DNA of 64,000 bases from Thiomicrospira microaerophila. Lineage in GTDB: Bacteria > Pseudomonadota > Gammaproteobacteria > Thiomicrospirales > Thiomicrospiraceae. The position numbers and the translations under genes were made by a program. Below the pieces are notes generated by a model that did no database searches, was not told where the DNA came from, and worked only from the letters and a program-made list of their open reading frames with translations. Within the stretch, counting starts at the first letter, position 1, and every line of letters begins with the position of its first letter. The stretch lies in the NCBI RefSeq assembly GCF_000934765.1, contig NZ_KN882196.1:14793-78792 (forward strand), written 5' to 3'. Below, in pieces: positions 1 through 6,886 of this stretch.

Positions 1-7
1 CACCCAC

Positions 8-94
8 GTCATTGCGAACGCAGTGAAGCAATCTCTCAAACCAGCGCACTACCGGCCAGAGATTGCCGCGTCGCTGCGCTCCTCGCAATGACGA
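8..94. repeat. Intergenic inverted repeat, family A, copy 1
   Basis: A left arm beginning GTCATTGCGA and containing GCAATCTCT faces a right arm with AGAGATTGC and ending TCGCAATGACG, so the stretch can fold into a long imperfect hairpin. It lies just past the 3' end of hemY. The second copy is at 6635-6723. The CATTGCGAGG...GCAATCTCT type of repeat is seen in many proteobacteria; no function is known to me. Confidence 0.7.
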
Positions 95-118
95 GTTTTT
101 CTAACCTAGCAGCAGTGA

Positions 119-1294
119 CTATTCGGGCTTGTCTAATTCTAGCATCGCTTGCTTGTAAACCAAGGCGGCTTGACGGTCTTCGCCTTCGGCTTCGTAGCAT
201 TGGGCAAATGCATGAAAGGTTTCTAACTCTGGCTGGAGCTTTAAGCTCTGCTTGAAGTAATCGTGCGCTTGTCCCCAAAGCTGGCTTTGGCAGGCTAAAC
301 GCCCTAGGGTTAAATAGAGTACAGCGGAATCTGGGTGATTTTTCAACCAGGCCTGGGCCTTTTTAAAGCGATCATAGGCTGGGCCAAATTGAATACGGCC
401 AAAATAGTACACCAAGCTTTCATCCCATTGGGCTTTCAGCGCTTTTTCAATCCATTCGCTTAACCCATTCAACTGCTCGGCTTTCATTGAAGCTTTAATG
501 TATTCCACCATAATCTGAGGGTTGAGTTTTTGCTTATGCGTGAGTGCTTGCCATTGTTGCTCAAGCGTTTCATAATCGGGTGCTTGTGCCAGCTGCATCG
601 CCAATACATCGGTTTCAAGCTGTGTCAAATCAGGGCGAGACAAACCGCTCACCTTGCGAATAACCGGCATCAGTTCATGCAGGCGGGTTAATTGCTTCAG
701 CTGGCGCAGTAATTTAATGTACTCTTGCAACACCACACGATGTTTAGGGTGCTGCTTATGCAACTCAGCTAAAATCACCACCGCTAGTTTCGAGTCGCTT
801 TCGCTGATTAATCGGGCTTCTACCAGTCCAATGGTAAGGCTTTGATCTGGGTAGGCTAGCTTGGCTTGTTTAAGGTATTGATCGCGTCGCTGATCGGCCT
901 GTTGCATCGCGGCCATCTTGGCGGCGGTAAGGTAGTGCATCACACCGTTCTGACTCAGCTTGGCGGTTTTAATTAACTGCTTTTCGGCTTGTGACCAATC
1001 CGCTGCTTCTTGCGCAATCAAGCCCCGCGTTAATGAGGTTTCGGCTTGTTGATAACGTTTAACCAGGCGGTGATGAGCCCATTTACCCGGCAGACTCCAG
1101 AGCCAAATCCAAAGGCGCAACACCAAATAAAGCACCAGCACCGCCACAATCGCCAACGCCAGTACAAAACTGGCACTGGTATCAATTTGCCAGACATCCC
1201 AACGTAGACTTACCTCACCTTGATTGAGTAGCGCTAAACTGGTCAGCAGTACGGCGGCCAGCAGCGCCAAGCTCCATTTTATGAGTGTTTTCAT
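119..1294 (-). CDS. hemY: HemY-like TPR membrane protein
   Basis: Inner-membrane protein of 391 residues, last gene of the hemCDXY cluster. Two N-terminal membrane segments (about residues 7-24 and 42-66) are followed by a long alpha-helical region with TPR-like character, ending in a pattern of paired helices (LYLTLGRLACQSQLWGQAHD and onward). This is the architecture of the proteobacterial HemY_N/TPR family, found next to haem-synthesis genes; it is unrelated to the protoporphyrinogen oxidase HemY of Gram-positives. Its biochemical role is unclear. The start overlaps the 3' end of hemX by 4 nt (ATGA), implying translational coupling. A CCAGGCCTGG palindrome core lies in the gene at 347-356, encoding AQAWL. 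Confidence 0.88.
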   Translation of the reverse strand: MKTLIKWSLALLAAVLLTSLALLNQGEVSLRWDVWQIDTSASFVLALAIVAVLVLYLVLRLWIWLWSLPGKWAHHRLVKRYQQAETSLTRGLIAQEAADWSQAEKQLIKTAKLSQNGVMHYLTAAKMAAMQQADQRRDQYLKQAKLAYPDQSLTIGLVEARLISESDSKLAVVILAELHKQHPKHRVVLQEYIKLLRQLKQLTRLHELMPVIRKVSGLSRPDLTQLETDVLAMQLAQAPDYETLEQQWQALTHKQKLNPQIMVEYIKASMKAEQLNGLSEWIEKALKAQWDESLVYYFGRIQFGPAYDRFKKAQAWLKNHPDSAVLYLTLGRLACQSQLWGQAHDYFKQSLKLQPELETFHAFAQCYEAEGEDRQAALVYKQAMLELDKPE

Positions 1295-2253
1295 TGCTCA
1301 GCCTCACCGTGTTTTTTAATACTGAACAGTTGGTTAAAAATTGATAAAAAACCGTCTAACTGCGGCGCCACCTCTTCCAGTGTTTGTTCAATTTGCGGTT
1401 TAATTTGCTCAATCCAATCTTGCTGTTGCGCGGTTAATTCGCTTAGCTGCTGGGTTAGGGTTTCGACCTGGGACTGAAGACGTGCTTTATCTTGCTGCCA
1501 TTTCTGCGACAACACATAATCATTCAGCTGGGTTAGCGCCTGTTGGCTTTGTTGATTAAGTTGCCCTAGGTCTTGGTTAAGTTGCTCAAGTGCGGTTTCT
1601 AACTGTGAACGTAATTGGTTTAAATCGCGGCGCAAATTCGGATCTTGGATTTGAATCACGGTTGGCGCCGCCGGTGTTTGTTCAGCCTGATCGGGGGCTT
1701 CAGACCTAATTAGCACCTGTGCATCCGCCTGCGTTTCGAGCGCGGCTAACTGTTCAAGTTCTTCACCCAGTGCAATCAAACGATGCTGCATTTCGCTGAA
1801 CTGGGCGTCCATGGCGGCAAACTGTTGTTCAAATTGCTGGGTTTGTGCCTGTTGCGCTTGCAACGCCTGCCCCATTTGTTGAATGTGGTTTTGTTGATAA
1901 GCGATTTTTTCAATCACGCGGGCGAGCTTATCCGCTTGTTCATTAGGCACCATCACGGTAGCCGCCTGTTGATTGGATAAGGTTTGCAACACAGGTTGAA
2001 GCTGCAACCAAGTGACGAGGGCCGTCGCCAATGCGCCCCCAGAAACCAGCATGATCACCAGGGTAAGTAACAGTCGATTATGATTGGCTTTCGCTGGGCT
2101 ACTGGCTGTTGCCTTTTTTGATGCGCTTTTCACATTCGAATCGGCCAAGGTGTCTGCCGCGTCAAGCTGCGCCGCCTTATCGACCTTATCCGCCTCAATA
2201 AACTCGCCTTCAACCACGTGCTGGTCCGCTTTGGGTGTAATAGGTTCACTCAT
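1291..2253 (-). CDS. hemX: HemX-like membrane-anchored coiled-coil protein
   Basis: Protein of 320 residues with a cytoplasmic N-terminal tail rich in Ala, Asp and Lys, a single membrane segment at about residues 60-82 and a long Gln/Leu-rich coiled-coil periplasmic part (about 100-310). This matches HemX of Gammaproteobacteria, often labelled uroporphyrinogen-III C-methyltransferase although the methyltransferase fold is not present here. It sits between hemD and hemY, overlapping hemD by 8 nt and hemY by 4 nt, so the three are very probably translated from one message. The catalytic role is unknown; an organising role in haem synthesis is a common suggestion, not shown by sequence. Confidence 0.85.
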   Translation of the reverse strand: MSEPITPKADQHVVEGEFIEADKVDKAAQLDAADTLADSNVKSASKKATASSPAKANHNRLLLTLVIMLVSGGALATALVTWLQLQPVLQTLSNQQAATVMVPNEQADKLARVIEKIAYQQNHIQQMGQALQAQQAQTQQFEQQFAAMDAQFSEMQHRLIALGEELEQLAALETQADAQVLIRSEAPDQAEQTPAAPTVIQIQDPNLRRDLNQLRSQLETALEQLNQDLGQLNQQSQQALTQLNDYVLSQKWQQDKARLQSQVETLTQQLSELTAQQQDWIEQIKPQIEQTLEEVAPQLDGFLSIFNQLFSIKKHGEAEQ

Positions 2254-2986
2254 TTTTCAATACTCCTTCAAAGCAATCCAATATCGCTTGGTCGCTGGAT
2301 TGCGAGGTTACACTAATAGAACCAATAAACCCCAACTGCCTAGCATGCTGTGCGATTCGCTCACTAAACACAATTAAGGCTTGCGCTCGCAACCAACTCG
2401 AATCAGATGAAGGACATTGACTAATAAACGCCTCTAAACTGCTATTACTGGTAAACAAAATAATCGGCTTTAAAAAACCACGAAAAGTTAACCAGGCCTG
2501 GTTACAAAATGGCGCGGCAATACGTTTATACACTTCGTAAAATGTAATCCTTGAGCCTTTCTCTTGCAAGGACTGTGCCAGCAGCTCACGCCCGCCATCA
2601 CCACGCACAATCCCAACACGCAAGCCGCTCAGCTGTTTAAAAACGGCTAAGCTCAACATCCCTTCTGAATCAAAGGTGTGAGGTAGCGGCTGAAGACCTT
2701 GCCAGCCCTGTTGTTCAATCGCGTGTGCCGTCGCCGCACCCACCGCGACCAACTTAACATTGGCGGGTTGCGTGCCTGTGATTTGTTTCGCAACGTGTTC
2801 TACCGCATTGCGGCTGACAAACACCCAAACATCTTGCGCTGACCAATCAAGCGCTTGCGCGAGATACTGCGTTTTAATCGCTAAACCCGGGCACTCGACC
2901 ACCGCATAACCGGCCGCACAAAACAATAGGCTTAAATCCTTCGCTTGATGCGCTGGACGCGTGTTAAGCAAGCAGGCCTGGTTCAT
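2246..2986 (-). CDS. hemD: Uroporphyrinogen-III synthase
   Basis: Cytoplasmic enzyme of 246 residues that closes and inverts ring D of hydroxymethylbilane to give uroporphyrinogen III. The N-terminal LLNTRPAHQAKDL pattern, the central VAVGAATAHAI stretch and ILFTSNSSLEAF near residue 180 follow the HemD family. It begins 15 nt after the hemC stop and overlaps hemX, consistent with the conserved order hemC-hemD-hemX-hemY. Sequence conservation in HemD is always low, so much of the assignment rests on length and context. It contains a perfect 14-bp palindrome at 2490-2503 (NQAWL) and a one-mismatch copy over its start codon region (2970-2983, NQACL). Confidence 0.9.
   Translation of the reverse strand: MNQACLLNTRPAHQAKDLSLLFCAAGYAVVECPGLAIKTQYLAQALDWSAQDVWVFVSRNAVEHVAKQITGTQPANVKLVAVGAATAHAIEQQGWQGLQPLPHTFDSEGMLSLAVFKQLSGLRVGIVRGDGGRELLAQSLQEKGSRITFYEVYKRIAAPFCNQAWLTFRGFLKPIILFTSNSSLEAFISQCPSSDSSWLRAQALIVFSERIAQHARQLGFIGSISVTSQSSDQAILDCFEGVLKNE
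2490..2503. repeat. HIP-like palindrome, perfect copy (in hemD)
   Basis: AACCAGGCCTGGTT, extended by one T/A pair to 16 bp. In the hemD frame it encodes NQAWL. Confidence 0.95.
2970..2983. repeat. HIP-like palindrome, 13/14 copy (hemD 5' end)
   Basis: AAGCAGGCCTGGTT, one mismatch to the consensus. It encodes the NQACL immediately after the hemD initiator Met. Confidence 0.8.
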
Positions 2987-3001
2987 CGTGACCGCTAAAC
3001 T

Positions 3002-3964
3002 TTATTGGTCAGCATAGAGTTTTTCTAAAATCTCACGCGCACCGCTATCCAACAATTCTTGCCCAATGCGGCGCCCCATCGCTTCGGCCTCAGTGATCGG
3101 CGCACGACCTTCTTTGCGAATAATACGTGAACCATCGGTTTCAGCCACCAAACCTCGCAACCAAACTTCGCCATCCTCAAGCAACGCAAAGCCACCTATC
3201 GGCACTTGGCAACCGCCATCCAACGCATGATTCATCGCACGTTCGGTCTTCACGACAATTTCGGTATCCGCATGATTTAACACTGAAATCAATGCTTGGG
3301 TTTCGGTGTCACCGGCTAGGGTTTCAATGCCGAGTGCGCCTTGAGCGACAGCTGGCAAACACAGTTCAGGTGCCATACGAGCGCGAATACGATCGTGTAA
3401 TTCCAAACGCTCCAAACCTGAAGTCGCGAGAATAATCGCATCATATTCACCCGCATCCAGCTTACCTAAACGTGTGCCAACATTACCACGCAAGAACCGC
3501 ACTTCTAAATCAGGACGCAAGGCTTGAAATTGTGCTTGGCGGCGCAAGCTCGATGTACCCAAAATCGCACCTTGCGGTAATTCATCAAGACTGGCATAGT
3601 TGTTTGACACAAAGGCATCGGTTGGATCATGACGCGCCATAATAGCGCTCAACTCAAACCCTTCTGGCAGCACCATTGGCACATCTTTCATTGAATGCAC
3701 CGCCAAATCCGCCTCACCTGCCAGCATCCGATCTTCCAGTTCTTTGGTAAATAAACCCTTACCGCCAATTTTTGCTAAAGGCACATCTAAAATCTTATCG
3801 CCTTTGGTGCTCATCGGTGCCAATTCAACAACCAGGCCTGGGTGGGCTTTTTCTAATTCCGCTTTGACAAATTCAGCTTGCCATAGCGCAAGCGGGCTTT
3901 TACGGGTTGCAATAGTCAGTTTTGTTTTTCTTGTTGTCATGGTTGTTGTCATGGTTGTTGTCAT
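3002..3964 (-). CDS. hemC: Porphobilinogen deaminase (hydroxymethylbilane synthase)
   Basis: Cytoplasmic enzyme that polymerises four porphobilinogen molecules into hydroxymethylbilane. All family hallmarks are present: [12 protein letters not shown] near the N-terminus, AVHSMKDVP at 88-96, [10 protein letters not shown] at 136-145, and DGGCQVPIG with Cys252, the attachment site of the dipyrromethane cofactor. Length is 320, about 8-10 longer than usual because of an N-terminal [11 protein letters not shown] repeat. The first ATG (3962-3964) has an AGGA ribosome site 7 nt upstream, so I keep it, but three in-frame ATGs in the repeat could each serve. It is the first gene of hemCDXY, transcribed away from the thioredoxin-like pair. 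Confidence 0.95.
   Translation of the reverse strand: MTTTMTTTMTTRKTKLTIATRKSPLALWQAEFVKAELEKAHPGLVVELAPMSTKGDKILDVPLAKIGGKGLFTKELEDRMLAGEADLAVHSMKDVPMVLPEGFELSAIMARHDPTDAFVSNNYASLDELPQGAILGTSSLRRQAQFQALRPDLEVRFLRGNVGTRLGKLDAGEYDAIILATSGLERLELHDRIRARMAPELCLPAVAQGALGIETLAGDTETQALISVLNHADTEIVVKTERAMNHALDGGCQVPIGGFALLEDGEVWLRGLVAETDGSRIIRKEGRAPITEAEAMGRRIGQELLDSGAREILEKLYADQ
3830..3843. repeat. HIP-like palindrome, 13/14 copy (in hemC)
   Basis: AACCAGGCCTGGGT, encodes HPGLVV in hemC (PGLV frame). Confidence 0.8.
3931..3964. repeat. 12-bp tandem repeat at hemC start
   Basis: The plus strand shows TTGTTGTCATGG repeated 2.8 times (3931-3942, 3943-3954, 3955-3964). Read on the minus strand each unit carries an in-frame ATG and encodes MTTT, so hemC begins with three possible start codons. 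Confidence 0.95.
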
Positions 3965-4116
3965 AATGGATTCCTAATCTGTTGCTATTATTTCTTAACC
4001 TTACATTTTACTCAAATGTGGCATGGAGTTTTGGTTAAAATACTCATTGGTAGATATTTTAATTATTTTAGAGAAGGTGTATGAAGCCTCGAAAGATAAA
4101 CTTCAGGAGTGACGAA

Positions 4117-4641
4117 ATGAAAAAACGCATTGCTTTTATTACATTAAGCTTAATGGTAATGTTGGGTGGCATTCAACATAAAGCCCAAGCCAACCTGGAA
4201 GAGTTAACCGATTTCCACTGGCTCTCACAACAAGCTCGTGCGGCGAACATCCCGATTATGCTGATGTTTACTGGCCCTCACTGCGAGTTTTGCTCGCAAC
4301 TTGAACGAACCGTTTTTAACCCAATGATTCGTGGCGGTATGTATGAGGGTTATGCGCTCTATATGCGTAAGGTCAGCGAACTTCATCAAGAAATTCGCTT
4401 CAATGCAGACGAGCGCATTACCAAGGGCAATATGATGCGGATGTATCGCGCCGATGTTACTCCTACTGTTATTTTTGTTGACTGGCGCGGCCTTCCCATT
4501 GCCGAGCCGATGATTGGCTCAATGGAGGTTCAACTTTATCTTGGGATGGTGCATCAACGCTTAAACAACGCTTACGAGAAACTAGGCAACCCAATGCGCC
4601 TGCCGGTTAACCCAGATCAAATGCGCCGCCCATTACAATGA
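4117..4641 (+). CDS. Exported thioredoxin-fold protein (first of tandem pair)
   Basis: Predicted periplasmic thioredoxin-like protein of 174 residues. The ATG at 4117 is chosen over an upstream in-frame ATG at 4081 because AGGAG lies 7 nt before it and the resulting N-terminus (MKKRIAFITLSLMVMLGG...KAQA) is a signal peptide with likely cleavage after Ala25. The redox site is CEFC (Cys56, Cys59) after FTGPH, with the cis-Pro loop TPTVIFVD further on. This suggests a thiol-disulfide or thioredoxin-like reductase of the SoxW/DsbE-like group; the exact partner is unknown. It overlaps the next gene by 4 nt (ATGA), and both end in the same unusual tail [15 protein letters not shown], outside the usual fold. 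Confidence 0.8.
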   Translation: MKKRIAFITLSLMVMLGGIQHKAQANLEELTDFHWLSQQARAANIPIMLMFTGPHCEFCSQLERTVFNPMIRGGMYEGYALYMRKVSELHQEIRFNADERITKGNMMRMYRADVTPTVIFVDWRGLPIAEPMIGSMEVQLYLGMVHQRLNNAYEKLGNPMRLPVNPDQMRRPLQ

Positions 4642-5195
4642 TCATTAATGCCCAAAAACGCGGATTATGGCTAGGGCTTGCACTGCTGGTGCTAACAGGC
4701 TGCAGTGAACCCTTTGCCCATGCCAATAAACTCCAAGAAATGGATGACTTTCACCAGGTCGCCCAACAAGCCAAAGCCCAAAACATACCGATTATGATTA
4801 TGTTTACCGCTGAGCATTGCCGGTTCTGCCACCAACTCGAACGTGAAGTGCTTAACCCAATGATTCGGGGCGGCTTATATGAAGGCTATGCGATGATGCT
4901 GCGCAAGGTCGATACGGATTTAAACTCACAAATAAAATTTTCTGATAATGAATCCCTTTCAAAACGCAATTTCGCTAGAATGTACCGTGCGCATGTCACG
5001 CCCACCGTTATTTTTGTAGATGCCAGCGGCAAGCCGGTAGCCGAACCGCTTGTTGGCACGATGGATGTTCAACTATACGCGGGCTTGATTCACCAACGGT
5101 TAAACCAAGCTTACACGCGTATGGAGAATCCAATGCGCCTACCGGTGAGCCCAGATCAAATGCGCCGCCCTTTAGCGCAATTTACCCCAAATTAA
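4638..5195 (+). CDS. Thioredoxin-fold lipoprotein (second of tandem pair)
   Basis: Paralogue of the preceding gene, 185 residues, but exported as a lipoprotein: hydrophobic N-terminus ending in the lipobox LTGC (Cys22), with Ser at +2, which favours outer-membrane sorting. The redox motif is CRFC (Cys61, Cys64), followed by the TPTVIFVD cis-Pro loop and the shared C-terminal [16 protein letters not shown]. The tandem arrangement with a 4-nt overlap suggests a gene duplication in which one copy is soluble and the other is membrane-tethered. It may work on cysteines of envelope proteins such as cytochrome c or sulfur-oxidising proteins; no such partner lies beside it. Confidence 0.8.
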   Translation: MIINAQKRGLWLGLALLVLTGCSEPFAHANKLQEMDDFHQVAQQAKAQNIPIMIMFTAEHCRFCHQLEREVLNPMIRGGLYEGYAMMLRKVDTDLNSQIKFSDNESLSKRNFARMYRAHVTPTVIFVDASGKPVAEPLVGTMDVQLYAGLIHQRLNQAYTRMENPMRLPVSPDQMRRPLAQFTPN

Positions 5196-5221
5196 TTAAC
5201 GCCAACTTATTAAGGTTTGCT

Positions 5222-6613
5222 ATGACTCAAAACATTAACCAAGAAAAACTCTCCAGCGGGCGCTTTACCGAGTCCACCGACGCTTTTGTTGAAGAATTTA
5301 CCGCCTCCATTCAATTTGATCACCGAATGTATGCTCAAGATATTCAAGGCTCGATTGCCCATGCACGCATGCTCTATAAAGTCGGCATTTTAGACGCTAA
5401 AGAAGAAGACGCGATTATCAAGGGCTTGCAGCATATCCAGCAAGAAATTGAAAACGGCGAAATGCACTGGTCGATTAAGCAAGAAGATATTCACATGAAT
5501 ATCGAATCGCGCCTAACCCAAATGATTGGCGTCACAGGCAAAAAACTCCACACGGGGCGCTCACGTAATGATCAAGTAGCCACCGATATTCGCTTGTATT
5601 TGCGTGATGAAATTGACTTTATTTTGACCGAACTCAAACGCTTGCAACAAGGCATTGTTTTGGTTGCCGAACGCGAAGCCGATACGATTATGCCTGGCTT
5701 TACCCACTTACAAACGGCGCAACCGGTCACCTTTGGGCACCATATGATGGCCTGGTACGAAATGCTGGTGCGTGATGTCGAGCGTTTAGAAGATTGCCGC
5801 AAGCGCGTTAATACCTTGCCGTTAGGTTCAGCCGCCCTTGCGGGCACCACCTACCCAATAGACCGTGAATACACCGCCCAATTACTTGGCTTTGAGCGCA
5901 TCAGTCAGAACTCCTTAGACGGCGTATCCGATCGTGATTTTGCGATCGAATTCACCGCTTGGGCCGCTACCCTATTGATGCACATGTCGCGTTTTTCCGA
6001 AGAACTGGTTCTTTGGTCATCGGCACAATTTCAGTTTATAGATTTACCAGATCGTTTTTGCACCGGCTCATCGATTATGCCGCAAAAGAAAAACCCCGAT
6101 GTGCCCGAATTGGTGCGTGGTAAATCAGGACGCGTCTATGGTCATTTGATTAGCCTTCTTACACTGATGAAGTCACAACCCCTCGCCTATAACAAAGACA
6201 ACCAAGAAGACAAAGAACCGTTATTTGATACCGTAGATACAGTTCGCGGTTGTTTACGCGCCTTTGCCGACATGATTCCAGCGATGCAGGTCAAACGCGA
6301 GATGACCTATCAAGCCGCTAAGCGCGGTTTTTCCACCGCCACGGATTTAGCCGATTACTTGGTTCGCCAAGGCTTGGCATTTCGTGATGCCCATGAGGTC
6401 GTTGGCTTAGCGGTCGCGCATGGCGTGAAAACCGGATTAGACTTGTCAGAAATGTCACTCGAGACCTTACAAGGCTTTAGCGATAAGATTAACCAAGATG
6501 TATTTGAAGTATTAACACTTGAAGGTTCCGTGTCGGCACGTAATCACTTAGGTGGTACCGCCCCCGCCCAAGTTAAACAACAAGTGGCCAAAGCCAAGCA
6601 GAATTTAAGCTAG
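5222..6613 (+). CDS. argH: Argininosuccinate lyase
   Basis: Last enzyme of arginine synthesis, splitting argininosuccinate into arginine and fumarate. The 463-residue length is standard. Visible hallmarks are the N-terminal [20 protein letters not shown], the [13 protein letters not shown] segment, the [17 protein letters not shown] segment and the superfamily signature [12 protein letters not shown] near residue 283. It starts 27 nt after the lipoprotein gene with AAGG upstream (5213-5216), so it may share its transcript, though function is unrelated. Its TAG stop codon is embedded in the end of a dispersed repeat (family B, 6612-6633). Confidence 0.97.
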   Translation: MTQNINQEKLSSGRFTESTDAFVEEFTASIQFDHRMYAQDIQGSIAHARMLYKVGILDAKEEDAIIKGLQHIQQEIENGEMHWSIKQEDIHMNIESRLTQMIGVTGKKLHTGRSRNDQVATDIRLYLRDEIDFILTELKRLQQGIVLVAEREADTIMPGFTHLQTAQPVTFGHHMMAWYEMLVRDVERLEDCRKRVNTLPLGSAALAGTTYPIDREYTAQLLGFERISQNSLDGVSDRDFAIEFTAWAATLLMHMSRFSEELVLWSSAQFQFIDLPDRFCTGSSIMPQKKNPDVPELVRGKSGRVYGHLISLLTLMKSQPLAYNKDNQEDKEPLFDTVDTVRGCLRAFADMIPAMQVKREMTYQAAKRGFSTATDLADYLVRQGLAFRDAHEVVGLAVAHGVKTGLDLSEMSLETLQGFSDKINQDVFEVLTLEGSVSARNHLGGTAPAQVKQQVAKAKQNLS

Positions 6614-6633
6614 GAGCCTGTCGGACTAAAGCC
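6612..6633 (+). repeat. Solo end of family B repeat
   Basis: AGGAGCCTGTCGGACTAAAG followed by CC, identical over this stretch to the copy at 12025-12046 and nearly so to the ends of the element at 22957-23141. It begins inside the argH stop codon. Confidence 0.85.
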
Positions 6634-6634
6634 G

Positions 6635-6723
6635 GTCATTGCGAGGCGCGCAGCGACGCGGCAATCTCTCAAGGGCGTGCACAGTCTGTAAGAGATTGCC
6701 ACGGCCTTCGGCCTCGCAATGAC
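6635..6723. repeat. Intergenic inverted repeat, family A, copy 2
   Basis: Arms GTCATTGCGAGGC and GCCTCGCAATGAC are perfect inverted repeats, with internal GCAATCTCT/AGAGATTGC. A further TGGCCTCGCAATGACGC fragment follows at about 6733-6750. It fills the argH-cheBR gap together with the family B end. The rest of this 270-bp gap (6751-6886) shows only an AT-rich leader. Confidence 0.75.
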
Positions 6724-6886
6724 GCGTGATTTTTTGGCCTCGCAATGACGCACAGCGCGGGAACGAGATAAAGCGTGATAACCTAACCGCCACTTTCGAC
6801 TGCGCTCCCTCCTCAGCAAAAACTTTTTTTTTCATGGTTTTCATGTAAAATCATAATTATTTTTTATAGCAAAGCAAGGTCTAACC

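Noticed and set aside
1-118. Possible small gene at the window start on the minus strand
   Set aside because: The open frame is made of the family A inverted repeat and the antisense 3' end of hemY; composition is not protein-like.
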